45,069 bases of DNA from Caldilineaceae bacterium (GTDB lineage Bacteria; Chloroflexota; Anaerolineae; Caldilineales; Caldilineaceae). The stretch's first letter is position 1. Every line of letters begins with the position of its first letter. Shown piece by piece: positions 1-8,464 of this stretch. The DNA lies in contig JAHBVH010000069.1 in assembly GCA_019637645.1 (NCBI GenBank), forward strand, positions 1 through 45,069, written 5' to 3'. Below the pieces are notes generated by a model. It saw only the letters and a program-made list of their open reading frames with translations. It did no database searches and was not told the DNA's origin. The position numbers and the translations under genes are program-made.

Positions 1-107
1 TCGACTAAGGATGTTACAATCGCATTAAACGCCGCCCCGATGATCACCGCGACGGCCAGATCGAGCACATTGCCACGGCTGATAAAGTTGCGAAACTCTT
101 GTAGCAT
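1..107 (-). CDS. mscL: MscL large-conductance mechanosensitive channel, N-terminal fragment
   Basis: Only the first 35 codons are in the window; the gene runs off the left edge. The minus-strand translation begins [20 protein letters not shown] and continues with [15 protein letters not shown], which is the N-terminal helix and start of TM1 of MscL (the family has the RGNV-DLAV-V-IGAAF pattern). MscL is a homopentameric inner-membrane pore that opens under membrane tension and releases solutes on osmotic downshock. The start at 107 is supported by a GAAAGGTGA ribosome binding site just upstream. It is divergent from the gene at 328 with a ~220 bp spacer, so it is probably transcribed alone. 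Confidence 0.93.
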   Translation of the reverse strand, partial: MLQEFRNFISRGNVLDLAVAVIIGAAFNAIVTSLV

Positions 108-327
108 TTTTGTCACCTTTCTTGTCTCTGTTCCCATTGACCTTTCATTGATGATCGACGCGGTTACGCAACGCATCCGGCGTTGGACAACCGTTGGCGT
201 TCCCTCACGCCACTCCTGAGTATAGCAGAGGCAAACACCATAAACAGAAGTTCTCTCACAAAGTCCGCAGGATCCACGATATCATTGAACGCGTAGAAGA
301 GGTTCATTCAGAAAAGGGTGAAAAACC

Positions 328-2610
328 ATGCGTGCAGTTGGCGCGAGCATCTCGCGTGGGGATGCAACCGATAAAGTCCAGGGCAAGACCGCCTATGCCG
401 GGGATCTTGATCTGCCTGGGCAAGCTTGGCTAAAAATTGTCTTTGCGGGTGTGCCTCATGCACAGCTGACGGCGGTAGAGACCGCGGCGGCGGCCGCCGC
501 GCCGGGCGTCATTGCCGTGCTGACTGCCAAAGACGTACCGGTCAACGAATATGGCCTTGCTATGTACGACCAACCGGTGCTCTGTGGTGTGGGCAGCACA
601 CGGCAAGCGGAGCGGGTCCGTTGGGAAGCCGACCAGGTGGCCGTCGTCGTCGCCGAGACCCAAGCCCAAGCCGAAGCCGCGGCCAAATTGGTCCAATTGA
701 CCTATGCGCCGCTCCCTTTGGTCACCGACCCGCTTGTTGCCATGCAACCGGGCGCGCCTCTCCTGCACCCCGATGAATTTAATGGTTATCCTTATGGTGT
801 GCGCGATCGCAGCTCCAATGTCCTGCATGCCTATCGGATTCAACAAGGGGATCTAGCGACTGGCTTCGCGCAAGCCGATGTGATCGTCGAAGCAACCTAT
901 CGCACCCATGCCCAAGAGCATGCCTATTTACAACCAGAGGCAGGCTTGGCCCAGTTGTTGCCCGATGGCCGCATTGAGGTGATTTGTGGCGGTCAGTGGA
1001 TGCATGAAGAGCGCCAACAAATTGCCCATGCGCTCGGTCTGCCCGAAGCGCAAATTGTGGTGCGCTATCCAGCCATCGGTGGGGCCTTTGGCGGGCGTGA
1101 AGATATTTCGATTCAGATTGTCCTGGCGTTGGCGGCCCTGAAAACGGGGCGACCTGTCAAGATCATTTGGAGCCGTGAAGAGAGCATTGTCGGCCACCAC
1201 AAACGCCACCCTTATACCATTTGGGCCAAATGGGGCGCAACACTTGCTGGAAAAATCGTCGCCGCACAGATGGACGCCACCAGTGATGCCGGCGCGTATG
1301 CCTATACGAGCACCAAAGTGCTGGGCAATGCCATTCTCTCCTGCCTTGGCCCCTATGAAATTCCCAATGTGCTGGTCGATGCCCGCACGGTCTATACCAA
1401 CAACTGTCCGAGTGGGGCATTCCGCGGCTTTGGCGGCCCACAAGGGCATTTTGCTGCCGAGATGCAGGTGAATAAATTGGCGGCGGCATTGGGCATGGAC
1501 CCGGTTGAGCTACGCCGCCGCAACCTTTGGCAGGAAGGCTCGCCCATGGCAACGCGCGGTGTGGTGCCCGCGGGTTGTACCGCGCCGCAGGTGCTGGAGG
1601 AGGGGGCGAAGTGGATGGGCGAGGAGAGAGGCGAGAGGGCAGTGGGCAGGGGAGAGGGGACAGAAGACAGAGGAGAGAGGCGAGAGGGCAGTGGGCAGGT
1701 GCCGTCGTTGGTGGCGTCGTGTGCAAGGATGGCGCGGGGCCGTGGGATTGCGATCTGTTTTAAGAATGTGGGCTTTAGTTTGGCTTTTCCCGAACATTGT
1801 CATGCGTGGGTAGAGCTGCAGGGCCGCGACAACATCGAACGGGCAGTGGTTGGCTGCGTTGGGGCCGAGGTCGGCCAAGGGACGCACCAAGTCATGCGCC
1901 AGATTGCCGCAGAGGTGCTTGATGTTGCACTAGAGAAGGTCTTCTTGGTGAGCGACAACACCGACGTGGTCGGCTCTAGTGGTAGCGCTTCCGCCAGCCG
2001 GATGACTTTTATGGCGGGGAATGCGATCAAAGGGGCCGCCGAGCGCGCGTTGCAAGAGTGGCAAAATGAAGAACGCCCCGCCCGCGCCGAATTTCTCTAC
2101 CGTCCCCGCCCTACGACTGGCTACGCGCCGGGCACGGGGGAGAGCGATCCCCATATTACGATTGGCTACTGCGCCCAAGTGGCCGATGTGGAGGTCGATC
2201 TGGAGACCGGACATGTCACCGTGAAGCGCTTAGTCAGCGTCAACGATGTGGGCAAGGCGGTCAATCCCCAACTGGTTGAGGGACAGATCGAAGGGGGCGT
2301 CGCGCAGTCGGTGGGTTGGACCTTGTTGGAAAACTTTATCCAAAAAGAGGGCCGCACCTTGACGCCCCACCTGAGCAATTACCTAATCCCCGGTGTGGCG
2401 GATGTGGTAGAAGAGATTGTGCCCGTCATCCTCGAATTTCCCGATCCACAAGGCCCCTTGGGGATCCGCGGCATGGCCGAAATGCCCTTCATCCCTACCG
2501 CCCCCGCCATTGGTGCCGCGATCTATGCCGCCACGGGCGTCTGGCTCGATCAACTGCCCTATACGCCAGAGCGGGTCTGGGCCGCGCTACAGCAGCGGGC
2601 TGTGGTCTAA
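328..2610 (+). CDS. Xanthine dehydrogenase family, molybdopterin-binding large subunit
   Basis: 760 residues, normal length for the molybdopterin (Mo) subunit of the xanthine dehydrogenase/aldehyde oxidase family. The start is typical ([20 protein letters not shown]). GGAFGGRED near residue 255, [13 protein letters not shown] near 362 and GAEVGQGTH near 515 are the conserved cofactor loops; [10 protein letters not shown] near the end is also family-typical. These enzymes hydroxylate N-heterocycles or aldehydes using Mo-pterin, with FeS and FAD partners; neither partner gene is in this window, so the substrate cannot be told. The start has an AAGGGTG ribosome site. Odd feature: residues ~430-462 are a low-complexity E/R/G stretch made by a purine-rich repeat insertion that stays in frame. 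The gene could be an FeS/FAD-independent paralogue or have partners elsewhere. Confidence 0.88.
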   Translation: MRAVGASISRGDATDKVQGKTAYAGDLDLPGQAWLKIVFAGVPHAQLTAVETAAAAAAPGVIAVLTAKDVPVNEYGLAMYDQPVLCGVGSTRQAERVRWEADQVAVVVAETQAQAEAAAKLVQLTYAPLPLVTDPLVAMQPGAPLLHPDEFNGYPYGVRDRSSNVLHAYRIQQGDLATGFAQADVIVEATYRTHAQEHAYLQPEAGLAQLLPDGRIEVICGGQWMHEERQQIAHALGLPEAQIVVRYPAIGGAFGGREDISIQIVLALAALKTGRPVKIIWSREESIVGHHKRHPYTIWAKWGATLAGKIVAAQMDATSDAGAYAYTSTKVLGNAILSCLGPYEIPNVLVDARTVYTNNCPSGAFRGFGGPQGHFAAEMQVNKLAAALGMDPVELRRRNLWQEGSPMATRGVVPAGCTAPQVLEEGAKWMGEERGERAVGRGEGTEDRGERREGSGQVPSLVASCARMARGRGIAICFKNVGFSLAFPEHCHAWVELQGRDNIERAVVGCVGAEVGQGTHQVMRQIAAEVLDVALEKVFLVSDNTDVVGSSGSASASRMTFMAGNAIKGAAERALQEWQNEERPARAEFLYRPRPTTGYAPGTGESDPHITIGYCAQVADVEVDLETGHVTVKRLVSVNDVGKAVNPQLVEGQIEGGVAQSVGWTLLENFIQKEGRTLTPHLSNYLIPGVADVVEEIVPVILEFPDPQGPLGIRGMAEMPFIPTAPAIGAAIYAATGVWLDQLPYTPERVWAALQQRAVV
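1621..1699 (+). repeat. 30-bp purine-rich direct repeat inside the Mo hydroxylase gene
   Basis: Positions 1621-1650 and 1670-1699 are identical 30-mers (beginning GAGGAGAGAGGCGAGAGGGC), separated by a 19-bp purine-rich spacer. The period of 49 bp is not a multiple of three, so the two copies are read in different frames; the repetition is therefore at DNA level and not a protein repeat. The whole stretch has no stop in the gene frame. It lies between conserved blocks of the enzyme, in a probable surface loop. Confidence 0.85.
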
Positions 2611-2612
2611 CG

Positions 2613-3341
2613 ATGCGCGTAGCCCTGCTTTCCGATATCCACGGCAACTTGTTTGCGTTGGAAGCGGTGTTGGCTCAGTTAGCTAGGGAGCAGATCGATC
2701 AATGGGTCTGCTTGGGGGATGTCGCCATCTTTGGGCCACAACCACGCGAAACCCTGGCACGGCTCCAGGCCCTGGGCGGCCCCGTGGTCATGGGGAACAC
2801 CGATGCTTGGGCATTGGAGCCACAGCCCCATCCGCCCCGCAATGAAGCGACCGAATTTTTTAACGCCATCGAACTTTGGGGGGCGGCCCAACTGACGGCG
2901 GCGGATCGGGCCTATATTCGCACCTTTCAAGCCACAGTTGAGCTAAGCCTTGCTCCCGACCTCACGCTGCTCTGCTACCATGGTTCCCCCCGCTCCTATC
3001 ACGACCCCATTGTTGCCACGACACCCGAGTCAGAATTGCAGACATTGCTTGGCACATCGCCGGCGCGTATCCTCGCTGGCGGTCATACCCATGCCCCGTA
3101 TGTACGTCGCTATCGTGAAAAACTGGTACTCAACCCTGGTAGCGTGGGGCTTCCCTATGAAACTTTAGCCAATGGGAAGGAGCGCAATCCACCTTGGGCC
3201 GAATATGCCGTTCTGGATTACGACGCGGGCGCGATCAATATCAATCTGCGGCGAGTGCCCTATGCTGTTGAGCCGTTGTTGGCGGTTGCCCAAGCGTGTG
3301 GCATGCCCTATGCCGCTTGGTGGAGTGCGGATTGGGGATAA
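2613..3341 (+). CDS. Metallophosphoesterase (YfcE/MJ0936-like phosphodiesterase)
   Basis: 242 residues starting MRVALLSDIHGNLFALEAVL. The calcineurin-like dinuclear metal motifs are all present in order: SDIHGN (residues 7-12), CLGD, GNTD, YHGSPR, GGHTHAPYVRR and NPGSVG. This is the small bacterial family of broad phosphodiesterases that need Mn or similar metals; the physiological substrate is unknown. An in-frame open stretch extends far upstream but overlaps the previous gene; the ATG at 2613, two bases after the upstream stop, fits the family N-terminus exactly. It is probably co-transcribed with the Mo hydroxylase and ends at a palindrome shared with the convergent polyamine operon. Confidence 0.9.
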   Translation: MRVALLSDIHGNLFALEAVLAQLAREQIDQWVCLGDVAIFGPQPRETLARLQALGGPVVMGNTDAWALEPQPHPPRNEATEFFNAIELWGAAQLTAADRAYIRTFQATVELSLAPDLTLLCYHGSPRSYHDPIVATTPESELQTLLGTSPARILAGGHTHAPYVRRYREKLVLNPGSVGLPYETLANGKERNPPWAEYAVLDYDAGAININLRRVPYAVEPLLAVAQACGMPYAAWWSADWG

Positions 3342-3351
3342 CAAAGGGCAA

Positions 3352-3380
3352 ACCTGACAGGTTTGCAAAACCTGTCAGGT
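3352..3380. terminator. CCTGTCAGG-family palindrome between convergent genes (copy A)
   Basis: Perfect 13-bp inverted repeat (ACCTGACAGGTTT / AAACCTGTCAGGT) with a 3-base loop, placed between the stops of two convergent genes. There is no long T-run on either side, so termination is plausible but not certain. The same core occurs at 5999-6039, 12392-12428, 16011-16021 and 26138-26170, so this is also a member of a dispersed intergenic repeat family. Confidence 0.75.
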
Positions 3381-3393
3381 GTAGTAAGTGGAA

Positions 3394-4368
3394 TTAGTCG
3401 GCGAGGACGTAGGCAAAGATCAACGGGGCCACGATCGTTGCATCGGACTCGATCAAGTACTTGGGGGTATCAATCGAGAGCTTTTCCCAAGTGATCTTCT
3501 CGTTGGGCACCGCACCCGAGTACGAACCATAGCTGGTCGTCGAATCGCTGATCTGGCAGAAATAGGCCCACAGTGGGGTCTCTTCCTGTTCCATATCTTG
3601 CCGGAGCATAGGCACCACACAGATGGGGAAGTCTCCGGCAATGCCACCGCCAATTTGGAAGAAGCCAATCGGCGTCTGTTGGGCGGTGTACCACTTGGCT
3701 AGCGCCATCATATACTCAATGCCCGACCGGACCGTGTGGACATTTTTGATGTTGCCCTTGAGGCAGTGGGAGGCGTAGATATTGCCGGTGGTTGAATCTT
3801 CCCAGCCGGGCACAAAGATCGGCAGATTTTTCTGGGCCGCGGCCAACAACCAACTGTCCTTGGGGTCGATCTGGTAATCCTTCTCTAATCGTCCGCTGAG
3901 CAGGATGCGATAGAGAAATTCATGGGGGAAGTAGCGCTCGCCACGTTGATCGGCACGGGTCCATTCGTCGAGGATGGCGTGTTCAATGCGGCGAATGGCC
4001 TCTTCTTCGGGAATACAAGTGTCGGTTACGCGATTGAGATGGCGGGAGAGCAATTCATGTTCGTCTTCTGGCGTGAGGTCGCGCCAGTTCGGAATGCGCA
4101 CGTAGTGATCGTGCGCCACCAAATTATAGACATCTTCTTCCAGGTTCGCCCCCGTACAGCTAATGGCATGGATCTTATCTTGGCGGATCATTTCGGCCAA
4201 GGAAAGGCCCAATTCCGCGCTACTCATGGCACCGGCCATCGCCAGAAACATCTGGCCGCCTTTGGTCACGAACTGGTGGTAGCCTTCAGCGGCATCCAGC
4301 AGGGCTGCGGCATTGAAATGGCGATAATGGTGTTTGAGGAACGCTTTAATACTGTTGGCTTCTTGCAT
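3394..4368 (-). CDS. Deoxyhypusine synthase-family protein (probable polyamine-forming enzyme)
   Basis: 324 residues. The deoxyhypusine synthase fold is recognisable throughout: the N-terminal FLKHHYRHFNAAAL segment, SAELGLSLAEMIRQDKIHAI, SCTGANLEEDVYNLVAHDHY (NAD region), IFVPGWEDSTTGN, IGGGIAGDF near 239-247 and the ITWEKL segment containing Lys296, which corresponds to the lysine that carries the aminobutyl imine in deoxyhypusine synthase. The KHH loop that follows GGG in eukaryotic enzymes is replaced by AGDF. Some bacterial members of this family are reported to make homospermidine from putrescine instead of modifying a protein. It is third in a minus-strand operon after arginine decarboxylase and agmatinase, which supply putrescine, and that context supports free-polyamine synthesis. 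The exact product is inferred. Confidence 0.85.
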   Translation of the reverse strand: MQEANSIKAFLKHHYRHFNAAALLDAAEGYHQFVTKGGQMFLAMAGAMSSAELGLSLAEMIRQDKIHAISCTGANLEEDVYNLVAHDHYVRIPNWRDLTPEDEHELLSRHLNRVTDTCIPEEEAIRRIEHAILDEWTRADQRGERYFPHEFLYRILLSGRLEKDYQIDPKDSWLLAAAQKNLPIFVPGWEDSTTGNIYASHCLKGNIKNVHTVRSGIEYMMALAKWYTAQQTPIGFFQIGGGIAGDFPICVVPMLRQDMEQEETPLWAYFCQISDSTTSYGSYSGAVPNEKITWEKLSIDTPKYLIESDATIVAPLIFAYVLAD

Positions 4369-4411
4369 TTGGCTGTCCTAATCATTCCAGGCATACAAAC
4401 GTTTACCGCAA

Positions 4412-5302
4412 TTACGCAGAACGCTGTCCCATTTTTACATACGAGATGGCTTTGTACAGTAACTTTGCCACGGCAAAATCGGCCATGTGCAAACTTTCAA
4501 CGGGGGCTAGTTCCACACAGTCCAAGCCGATGACGGTGGCCGATTGGGTGACGGTGCGCAAGATCGATAGCGTCTCGGCCCAAGTCAGTCCATCCGGCTC
4601 GGGCGTGCCAGTCGCCGGCACAATGGCTGGGTCTAAGCCATCGACATCAATGGTTATATAGACCCGGCGCCCTTGCAAACGGGCGATCAACTCGGCTTGC
4701 CAATCGCCAGCATGGATATCTTCGCTAAACCAAATGCGGACGCGCTCGGGGTTGGCGCGGGCAAAGCCAATTTCTTCGGGGCAGAGCGAACGAATGCCCA
4801 GTTGCAGCACCTGTTCAATCCCCGCTTCTTCCAAAAGCCGCCGCGCAATACAGGCATGGCTATAAGGCGATCCCTCATAGCTGTCGCGCAGATCGCAGTG
4901 GGCGTCAATCTGCACAAGGGTGATGGGGCCACCGAGTGCTTGTAACAGGCCACGGCCAAAGCCGACGCTAATGGTATGTTCGCCCCCTAGGCCAACCACC
5001 AATTTCCCGGAGCCCGCCGCTTGGGCCACGGCGCCAGCAATGGCATCCACGGCGGCGGCGGCGTCTGTGGGCAAGGTGAGGGCATCCAAGGTGTGAACCC
5101 CATAGTTCAGCGCCGGTTCACAGTCGAACTCGCGATCATAGAGCTCCACCTGCTTGGAGGCTTCGACAATGGCCGCGGGGCCGTCTGCTGTGCCATGACC
5201 ATAGCTAACCGTGGCCTCAAAGGGGATGGGCAACAGCAACACTTCGGCCTGGGCATACGCTGCCGTTTCGAGCGGCAGATCGAGAAAGTCGTGAAATGCC
5301 AT
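4412..5302 (-). CDS. speB: Agmatinase (agmatine ureohydrolase)
   Basis: 296 residues of the ureohydrolase (arginase/agmatinase) family. The binuclear Mn ligands are visible: GGEHTISVG (His of the first motif), QIDAHCDLRDSYEGSPYSH (DAHxD and the GxxYSH loop) and TIDVDGLDPAIVPATGTPEP (DxDxxDP...GTGTPEPDG). Reaction: agmatine plus water gives putrescine and urea. The gene starts 12 bases after the arginine decarboxylase stop and is followed after 43 bases by the deoxyhypusine-synthase-like gene, so all three are probably one transcript. Agmatinase is preferred over arginase or formiminoglutamase because an agmatine-producing enzyme is encoded immediately upstream. Confidence 0.92.
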   Translation of the reverse strand: MAFHDFLDLPLETAAYAQAEVLLLPIPFEATVSYGHGTADGPAAIVEASKQVELYDREFDCEPALNYGVHTLDALTLPTDAAAAVDAIAGAVAQAAGSGKLVVGLGGEHTISVGFGRGLLQALGGPITLVQIDAHCDLRDSYEGSPYSHACIARRLLEEAGIEQVLQLGIRSLCPEEIGFARANPERVRIWFSEDIHAGDWQAELIARLQGRRVYITIDVDGLDPAIVPATGTPEPDGLTWAETLSILRTVTQSATVIGLDCVELAPVESLHMADFAVAKLLYKAISYVKMGQRSA

Positions 5303-5314
5303 AAGGTCAGCCGG

Positions 5315-5860
5315 TTAGATCAGGATGGCGGCGGCGATGGTGGTTGTCCACACGCCACCGGGCGAGGCCGTTACGGCGACGGTAATGCTGGTGGAATCGA
5401 CAATTTCGCCACCCATGCGATACTGTTCGCGCCGTTCGTTGTAATCTTGGCTGGGGTCAAAGGGGATGCCCAAGGTGGTGGCTAACATGGTCGCGGCCAG
5501 ATCTTCGGCATAATCGCCCGCTTCTTCTTCCGTCTGCCCAAAGGTGTGGTGCTCCGAAAGATAGCCATATTTATCCAGATCAGAGGGGCGCGCCACCCCA
5601 ATCGAAGAGGCGATGCGCCGACCGGGCTCATTGGTCGACATTTCGGCGATTACGGCAAAAACAATTTCACCGGCCTGAAGGAGTTGCAATCCCTCTTCTC
5701 GTTCGATAATTTTGCAGCGGGGTGGGAAGATCGATGACACGCGCACTAGATTAAAGTGCGCAATGCCAGCCTCCCGCAGCGCCATTTCAAAACTAGTGAG
5801 CTTTTCCTTGTGGACACCAACCCCACGAGTTAGAAATAATTTATGAGGAACGAGTCGCAT
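5315..5860 (-). CDS. pdaD: Pyruvoyl-dependent arginine decarboxylase
   Basis: 181 residues, the usual length for the pyruvoyl-dependent arginine decarboxylase family. The self-cleavage site is the Ser42-Ser43 pair in [14 protein letters not shown]; Ser43 would become the pyruvoyl group after cleavage to alpha and beta chains. Other family segments: [18 protein letters not shown] before the cleavage site, [14 protein letters not shown] and GYLSEHH after it. Reaction: L-arginine to agmatine and CO2. It is first in the polyamine operon. The ATG at 5860 follows an AAAGAA sequence. This enzyme is common in archaea and in scattered bacterial lineages including Chloroflexota. Confidence 0.93.
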   Translation of the reverse strand: MRLVPHKLFLTRGVGVHKEKLTSFEMALREAGIAHFNLVRVSSIFPPRCKIIEREEGLQLLQAGEIVFAVIAEMSTNEPGRRIASSIGVARPSDLDKYGYLSEHHTFGQTEEEAGDYAEDLAATMLATTLGIPFDPSQDYNERREQYRMGGEIVDSTSITVAVTASPGGVWTTTIAAAILI

Positions 5861-6327
5861 TTTCTTTATCCATCCTTATCGCGTTGGTAATCGTAATCCA
5901 TATTTCACTACTCACATGTTGCAGTGCGGTTGTATTATACAATTTTATTTTTCAATCCCATATTTTATGGTTGTATATTTGTAGAAGTTACGCACTTGGA
6001 CCAGAGCTGATAGGTTTAGAAAACCTGTCAGCTCTGGTCATACGGATGAGTTTCATGGTAGCGTACCGATCTATTGTCAGGCGGAGATAAACAAAGCGTT
6101 AACGCTGATCGACGTCTCACAATCCTGACAAAGGGCCAGCGCGTTTTTCGCGGTTAGCCTCGGGTTTTAGCCCCTTTTTTTGCCGTTCGCGATGGTCTAC
6201 TACCCTTTAGGCAAATGAATTGACCAAATCTATAAACGATGTTATCTTTCACAGGGCATGCACACGGTGATGGAAAGACTCCTTCCATCGGCAACCTTCA
6301 ACCCAAACAGCAGGTAGAGACGCCTCT
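5861..6327. other. AT-rich divergent spacer between the polyamine operon and the MFS gene
   Basis: A 467-bp stretch with no convincing gene. The part nearest the arginine decarboxylase start (about 5880-5990) is clearly AT-rich and is the likely site of its promoter. It also holds palindrome copy B (5999-6039) and a T-run at 6173-6180 after a short G/C-rich stretch. The open frame on the plus strand at 5884-6090 runs through the palindrome and resembles no protein known to me. Confidence 0.5.
5999..6039. repeat. CCTGTCAGG-family palindrome (copy B)
   Basis: Inverted repeat with 19-bp arms and one T/G mismatch, loop AGA. The inner part (AGGTTT-AGA-AAACCTGTCAG) is the same as copy A, and the outer part (CAGAGCTG / CAGCTCTG) resembles copy D at 26138-26170. 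It lies in a divergent spacer, so here it is unlikely to be a simple end-of-operon terminator. Confidence 0.8.
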
Positions 6328-7671
6328 ATGCAACCAGTACTGGCTGAGACAACCAAGCCGAGTTGGCGCGAACAGGTAAGTTGGTATTTTTATGACTGGG
6401 CCAATTCTGCCTTTTCCACCACTGTTGTTACGGTCTTCCTGGGCCCGTACCTAACTGCCATTACCCAAGCCGCTGCTGATGCGGATGGCTATGTCTATCC
6501 GCTGGGCATCCCCATCTTGGCAGATGCATTTTTCCCCTATATGGTTTCGCTTTCCGTTGTGCTACAAGTTTTCTTTCTGCCCATTCTTGGGGCAGTAGCA
6601 GACTATTCACAGCTGAAGAAGCGGCTCTTGGGCATTTTTGCCTATAGCGGTGCGCTGGCTACCATGGCAATGTATTTTCTCGAAGGCAATCGCTATGTGT
6701 TGGGTGGCCTCCTCTTTTTGATCGCCAACCTGAGCTTTGGTGCATCGATTGTCTTCTACAACGCCTTTCTCAGCGACATTGCCCCACCGGAGGAGCGGGA
6801 TCGGGTTTCATCCCAAGGCTGGGCCATGGGCTATTTAGGTGGGGGACTCTTGCTCGCAGTCAATCTGCTCTTTGTCCAGTTCTTTGCCGAGGGCTGGGGG
6901 ATCAGCACGGGCGACGCGGTTCGGATCAGCCTCGCCTCGGCGGGACTTTGGTGGGCGATCTTTACCTTGATACCCCTGATTCACCTGCGCCAACGGACGG
7001 TGATCAAGCCCTTGCCCCCTGGCGCGACCTATCTGTCGATTGGTTTTATTCAGCTGCGCCAGACGCTCCGCAACCTGCCGCGCTATCCTCAAACGCTGCT
7101 CTTTTTGGTAGCCTATCTTATCTATAATGATGGCATTCAAACGGTGATCAGCCTTTCTGCCCTCTTTGGTAGCCAGGAATTGGGCTTGGGCACAGCGACC
7201 CTGATCCAATTGATTTTAATGGTGCAGTTCATTGCCTTTTTTGGGGCCCTTGGCTTTGGCTACCTGGCAAAGTGGCTGGGCAGTAAACGCGCCATTCTCC
7301 TGAGCTTGGTCATTTGGCTAGGGGTGACAGTCTATACCTATGCGTGGCTCCAGACAGAGTTACAATTTTTTATTGTTGGCGGGGTGATCGCGATTGTCTT
7401 GGGCGGTAGCCAAGCACTCAGTCGCTCTCTCTTTTCGCTCATGATCCCGAAAGGGCAAGAGGCCGAGTATTTTAGCCTCTATGAGGTGAGCGAACGCGGC
7501 ACCAGTTGGTTGGGGCCACTCGTTTTTGGGCTAGCGCTCCAATGGACAGGCAGCTATCGCGTGGCCTTGCTCTCCATTGCCATCTTCTTTGCTGTTGGTC
7601 TGCTCGTACTGGGCCGCGTGCAAGTGGAGAAAGCGATCCGCGAAGCTGGCAATGCGACCGTACCGCATTGA
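6328..7671 (+). CDS. MFS transporter, UMF1/Atg22-like family
   Basis: 447 residues with about twelve hydrophobic segments. The start ...WREQVSWYFYDWANSAFSTTVVTVFLGPYL is the hallmark of the UMF1 (BtlA/Atg22-like) branch of the major facilitator superfamily, as are SFGASIVFYNAFLSDIAPPEERDRVSSQGWAMGYLGGG and GGSQALSRSLFSLMIPKGQEAEYF. It is an inner-membrane transporter; the substrate of bacterial members is not established (the yeast relative exports amino acids from the vacuole). It lies 35 bp before the F420-cluster nitroreductase in the same direction, with no sign of a functional link. Ribosome site is weak. Confidence 0.88.
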   Translation: MQPVLAETTKPSWREQVSWYFYDWANSAFSTTVVTVFLGPYLTAITQAAADADGYVYPLGIPILADAFFPYMVSLSVVLQVFFLPILGAVADYSQLKKRLLGIFAYSGALATMAMYFLEGNRYVLGGLLFLIANLSFGASIVFYNAFLSDIAPPEERDRVSSQGWAMGYLGGGLLLAVNLLFVQFFAEGWGISTGDAVRISLASAGLWWAIFTLIPLIHLRQRTVIKPLPPGATYLSIGFIQLRQTLRNLPRYPQTLLFLVAYLIYNDGIQTVISLSALFGSQELGLGTATLIQLILMVQFIAFFGALGFGYLAKWLGSKRAILLSLVIWLGVTVYTYAWLQTELQFFIVGGVIAIVLGGSQALSRSLFSLMIPKGQEAEYFSLYEVSERGTSWLGPLVFGLALQWTGSYRVALLSIAIFFAVGLLVLGRVQVEKAIREAGNATVPH

Positions 7672-7706
7672 TGGGGTAGGCATTTCTAGGGAATGGATGC
7701 ACCGCC

Positions 7707-8345
7707 GTGATGACAACCACAGCCGAATCTTCCGCAGCGCCGCTCGACTTTTGGGCATTGATTCAAGGCCGCCGCTCGCTGCGCCGCTATCAAGCCCAAC
7801 CGATAGCGCCGGACATTATAGAAGGGCTTCTCGAAGCGGCCCTGTGGGCTCCCTCGGCCCATAATCGCCAACCCTGGCGCTTTTGTGTGGTTACCGGCGC
7901 AGAGACGAAGCAAACCTTGAGCCAAGCCATGGGCGAGCAATGGCGGCAGGATCTCGGCAACGATGGCCTAGACGCCGATCTAGTGGAACGTCGCGTGGCG
8001 ATTAGTCAAAGCCGGATGATGAATGCGGGTGCGCTGATTATTGCCGCCATGAGTATGGAAGAGATGGATCGCTACCCCGATGAGCGCCGCAACCAAGCCG
8101 AGTGGACCATGGCTGTGCAAAGTGTGGCGCTTGCTTGCCAAAATTTACTCCTAGCGGCCCATTATGCAGGGCTAGGGGCCTGCTGGATGTGTGCGCCGCT
8201 CTTTGTCCCCGAGCTGGTGCGGAGCGTGCTCCAACTGCCCGAGAGCTGGATTCCCCAAGCTCTGATTACGGTGGGGTATCCTGCCGAAACAAAAACGAAA
8301 GAACGGGTGCCTATGGCCGAACGGGTGGTTTGGCGTCCGACATAG
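7707..8345 (+). CDS. Nitroreductase-fold protein like the FbiB C-terminal domain (dehydro-F420-0 reductase)
   Basis: 212 residues with the FMN-dependent nitroreductase fold: [40 protein letters not shown], and [26 protein letters not shown]. Among nitroreductases this sequence and length match the C-terminal half of mycobacterial FbiB, which reduces dehydro-F420-0 to F420-0. Here it stands alone, with cofD and cofC directly downstream, so the F420 maturation role is well supported by context. The F420-0:gamma-glutamyl ligase (CofE) half is not in the window. The start is GTG at 7707 or ATG at 7710; both are adjacent. Confidence 0.85.
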   Translation: MMTTTAESSAAPLDFWALIQGRRSLRRYQAQPIAPDIIEGLLEAALWAPSAHNRQPWRFCVVTGAETKQTLSQAMGEQWRQDLGNDGLDADLVERRVAISQSRMMNAGALIIAAMSMEEMDRYPDERRNQAEWTMAVQSVALACQNLLLAAHYAGLGACWMCAPLFVPELVRSVLQLPESWIPQALITVGYPAETKTKERVPMAERVVWRPT

Positions 8346-8464
8346 GCACCGCCTTTCTCAGCAAACAATGTCGATGAGAGCCAGTGGCGTAGCGTCTTTT
8401 ACAAGCGGGGCTCCTCACTAGGCGGGACTATTGGGTCTTATCGTAGAAAATAGCGAGATCGATT

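Noticed and set aside
2316..2612. Upstream in-frame extension of the metallophosphatase
   Set aside because: It is a shadow of the end of the molybdenum hydroxylase gene; the family N-terminus (VALLSDIHGN) starts at 2613.
3394..4368. True deoxyhypusine synthase acting on an eIF5A-like protein
   Set aside because: No eIF5A is expected in bacteria, and the operon supplies putrescine; a free-polyamine product is more likely.
6100..6185. Possible terminator or RNA gene in the spacer before the MFS gene
   Set aside because: There is a T-run after GC-rich sequence but only weak pairing (three or four bp), and no gene upstream on this strand that would need it.
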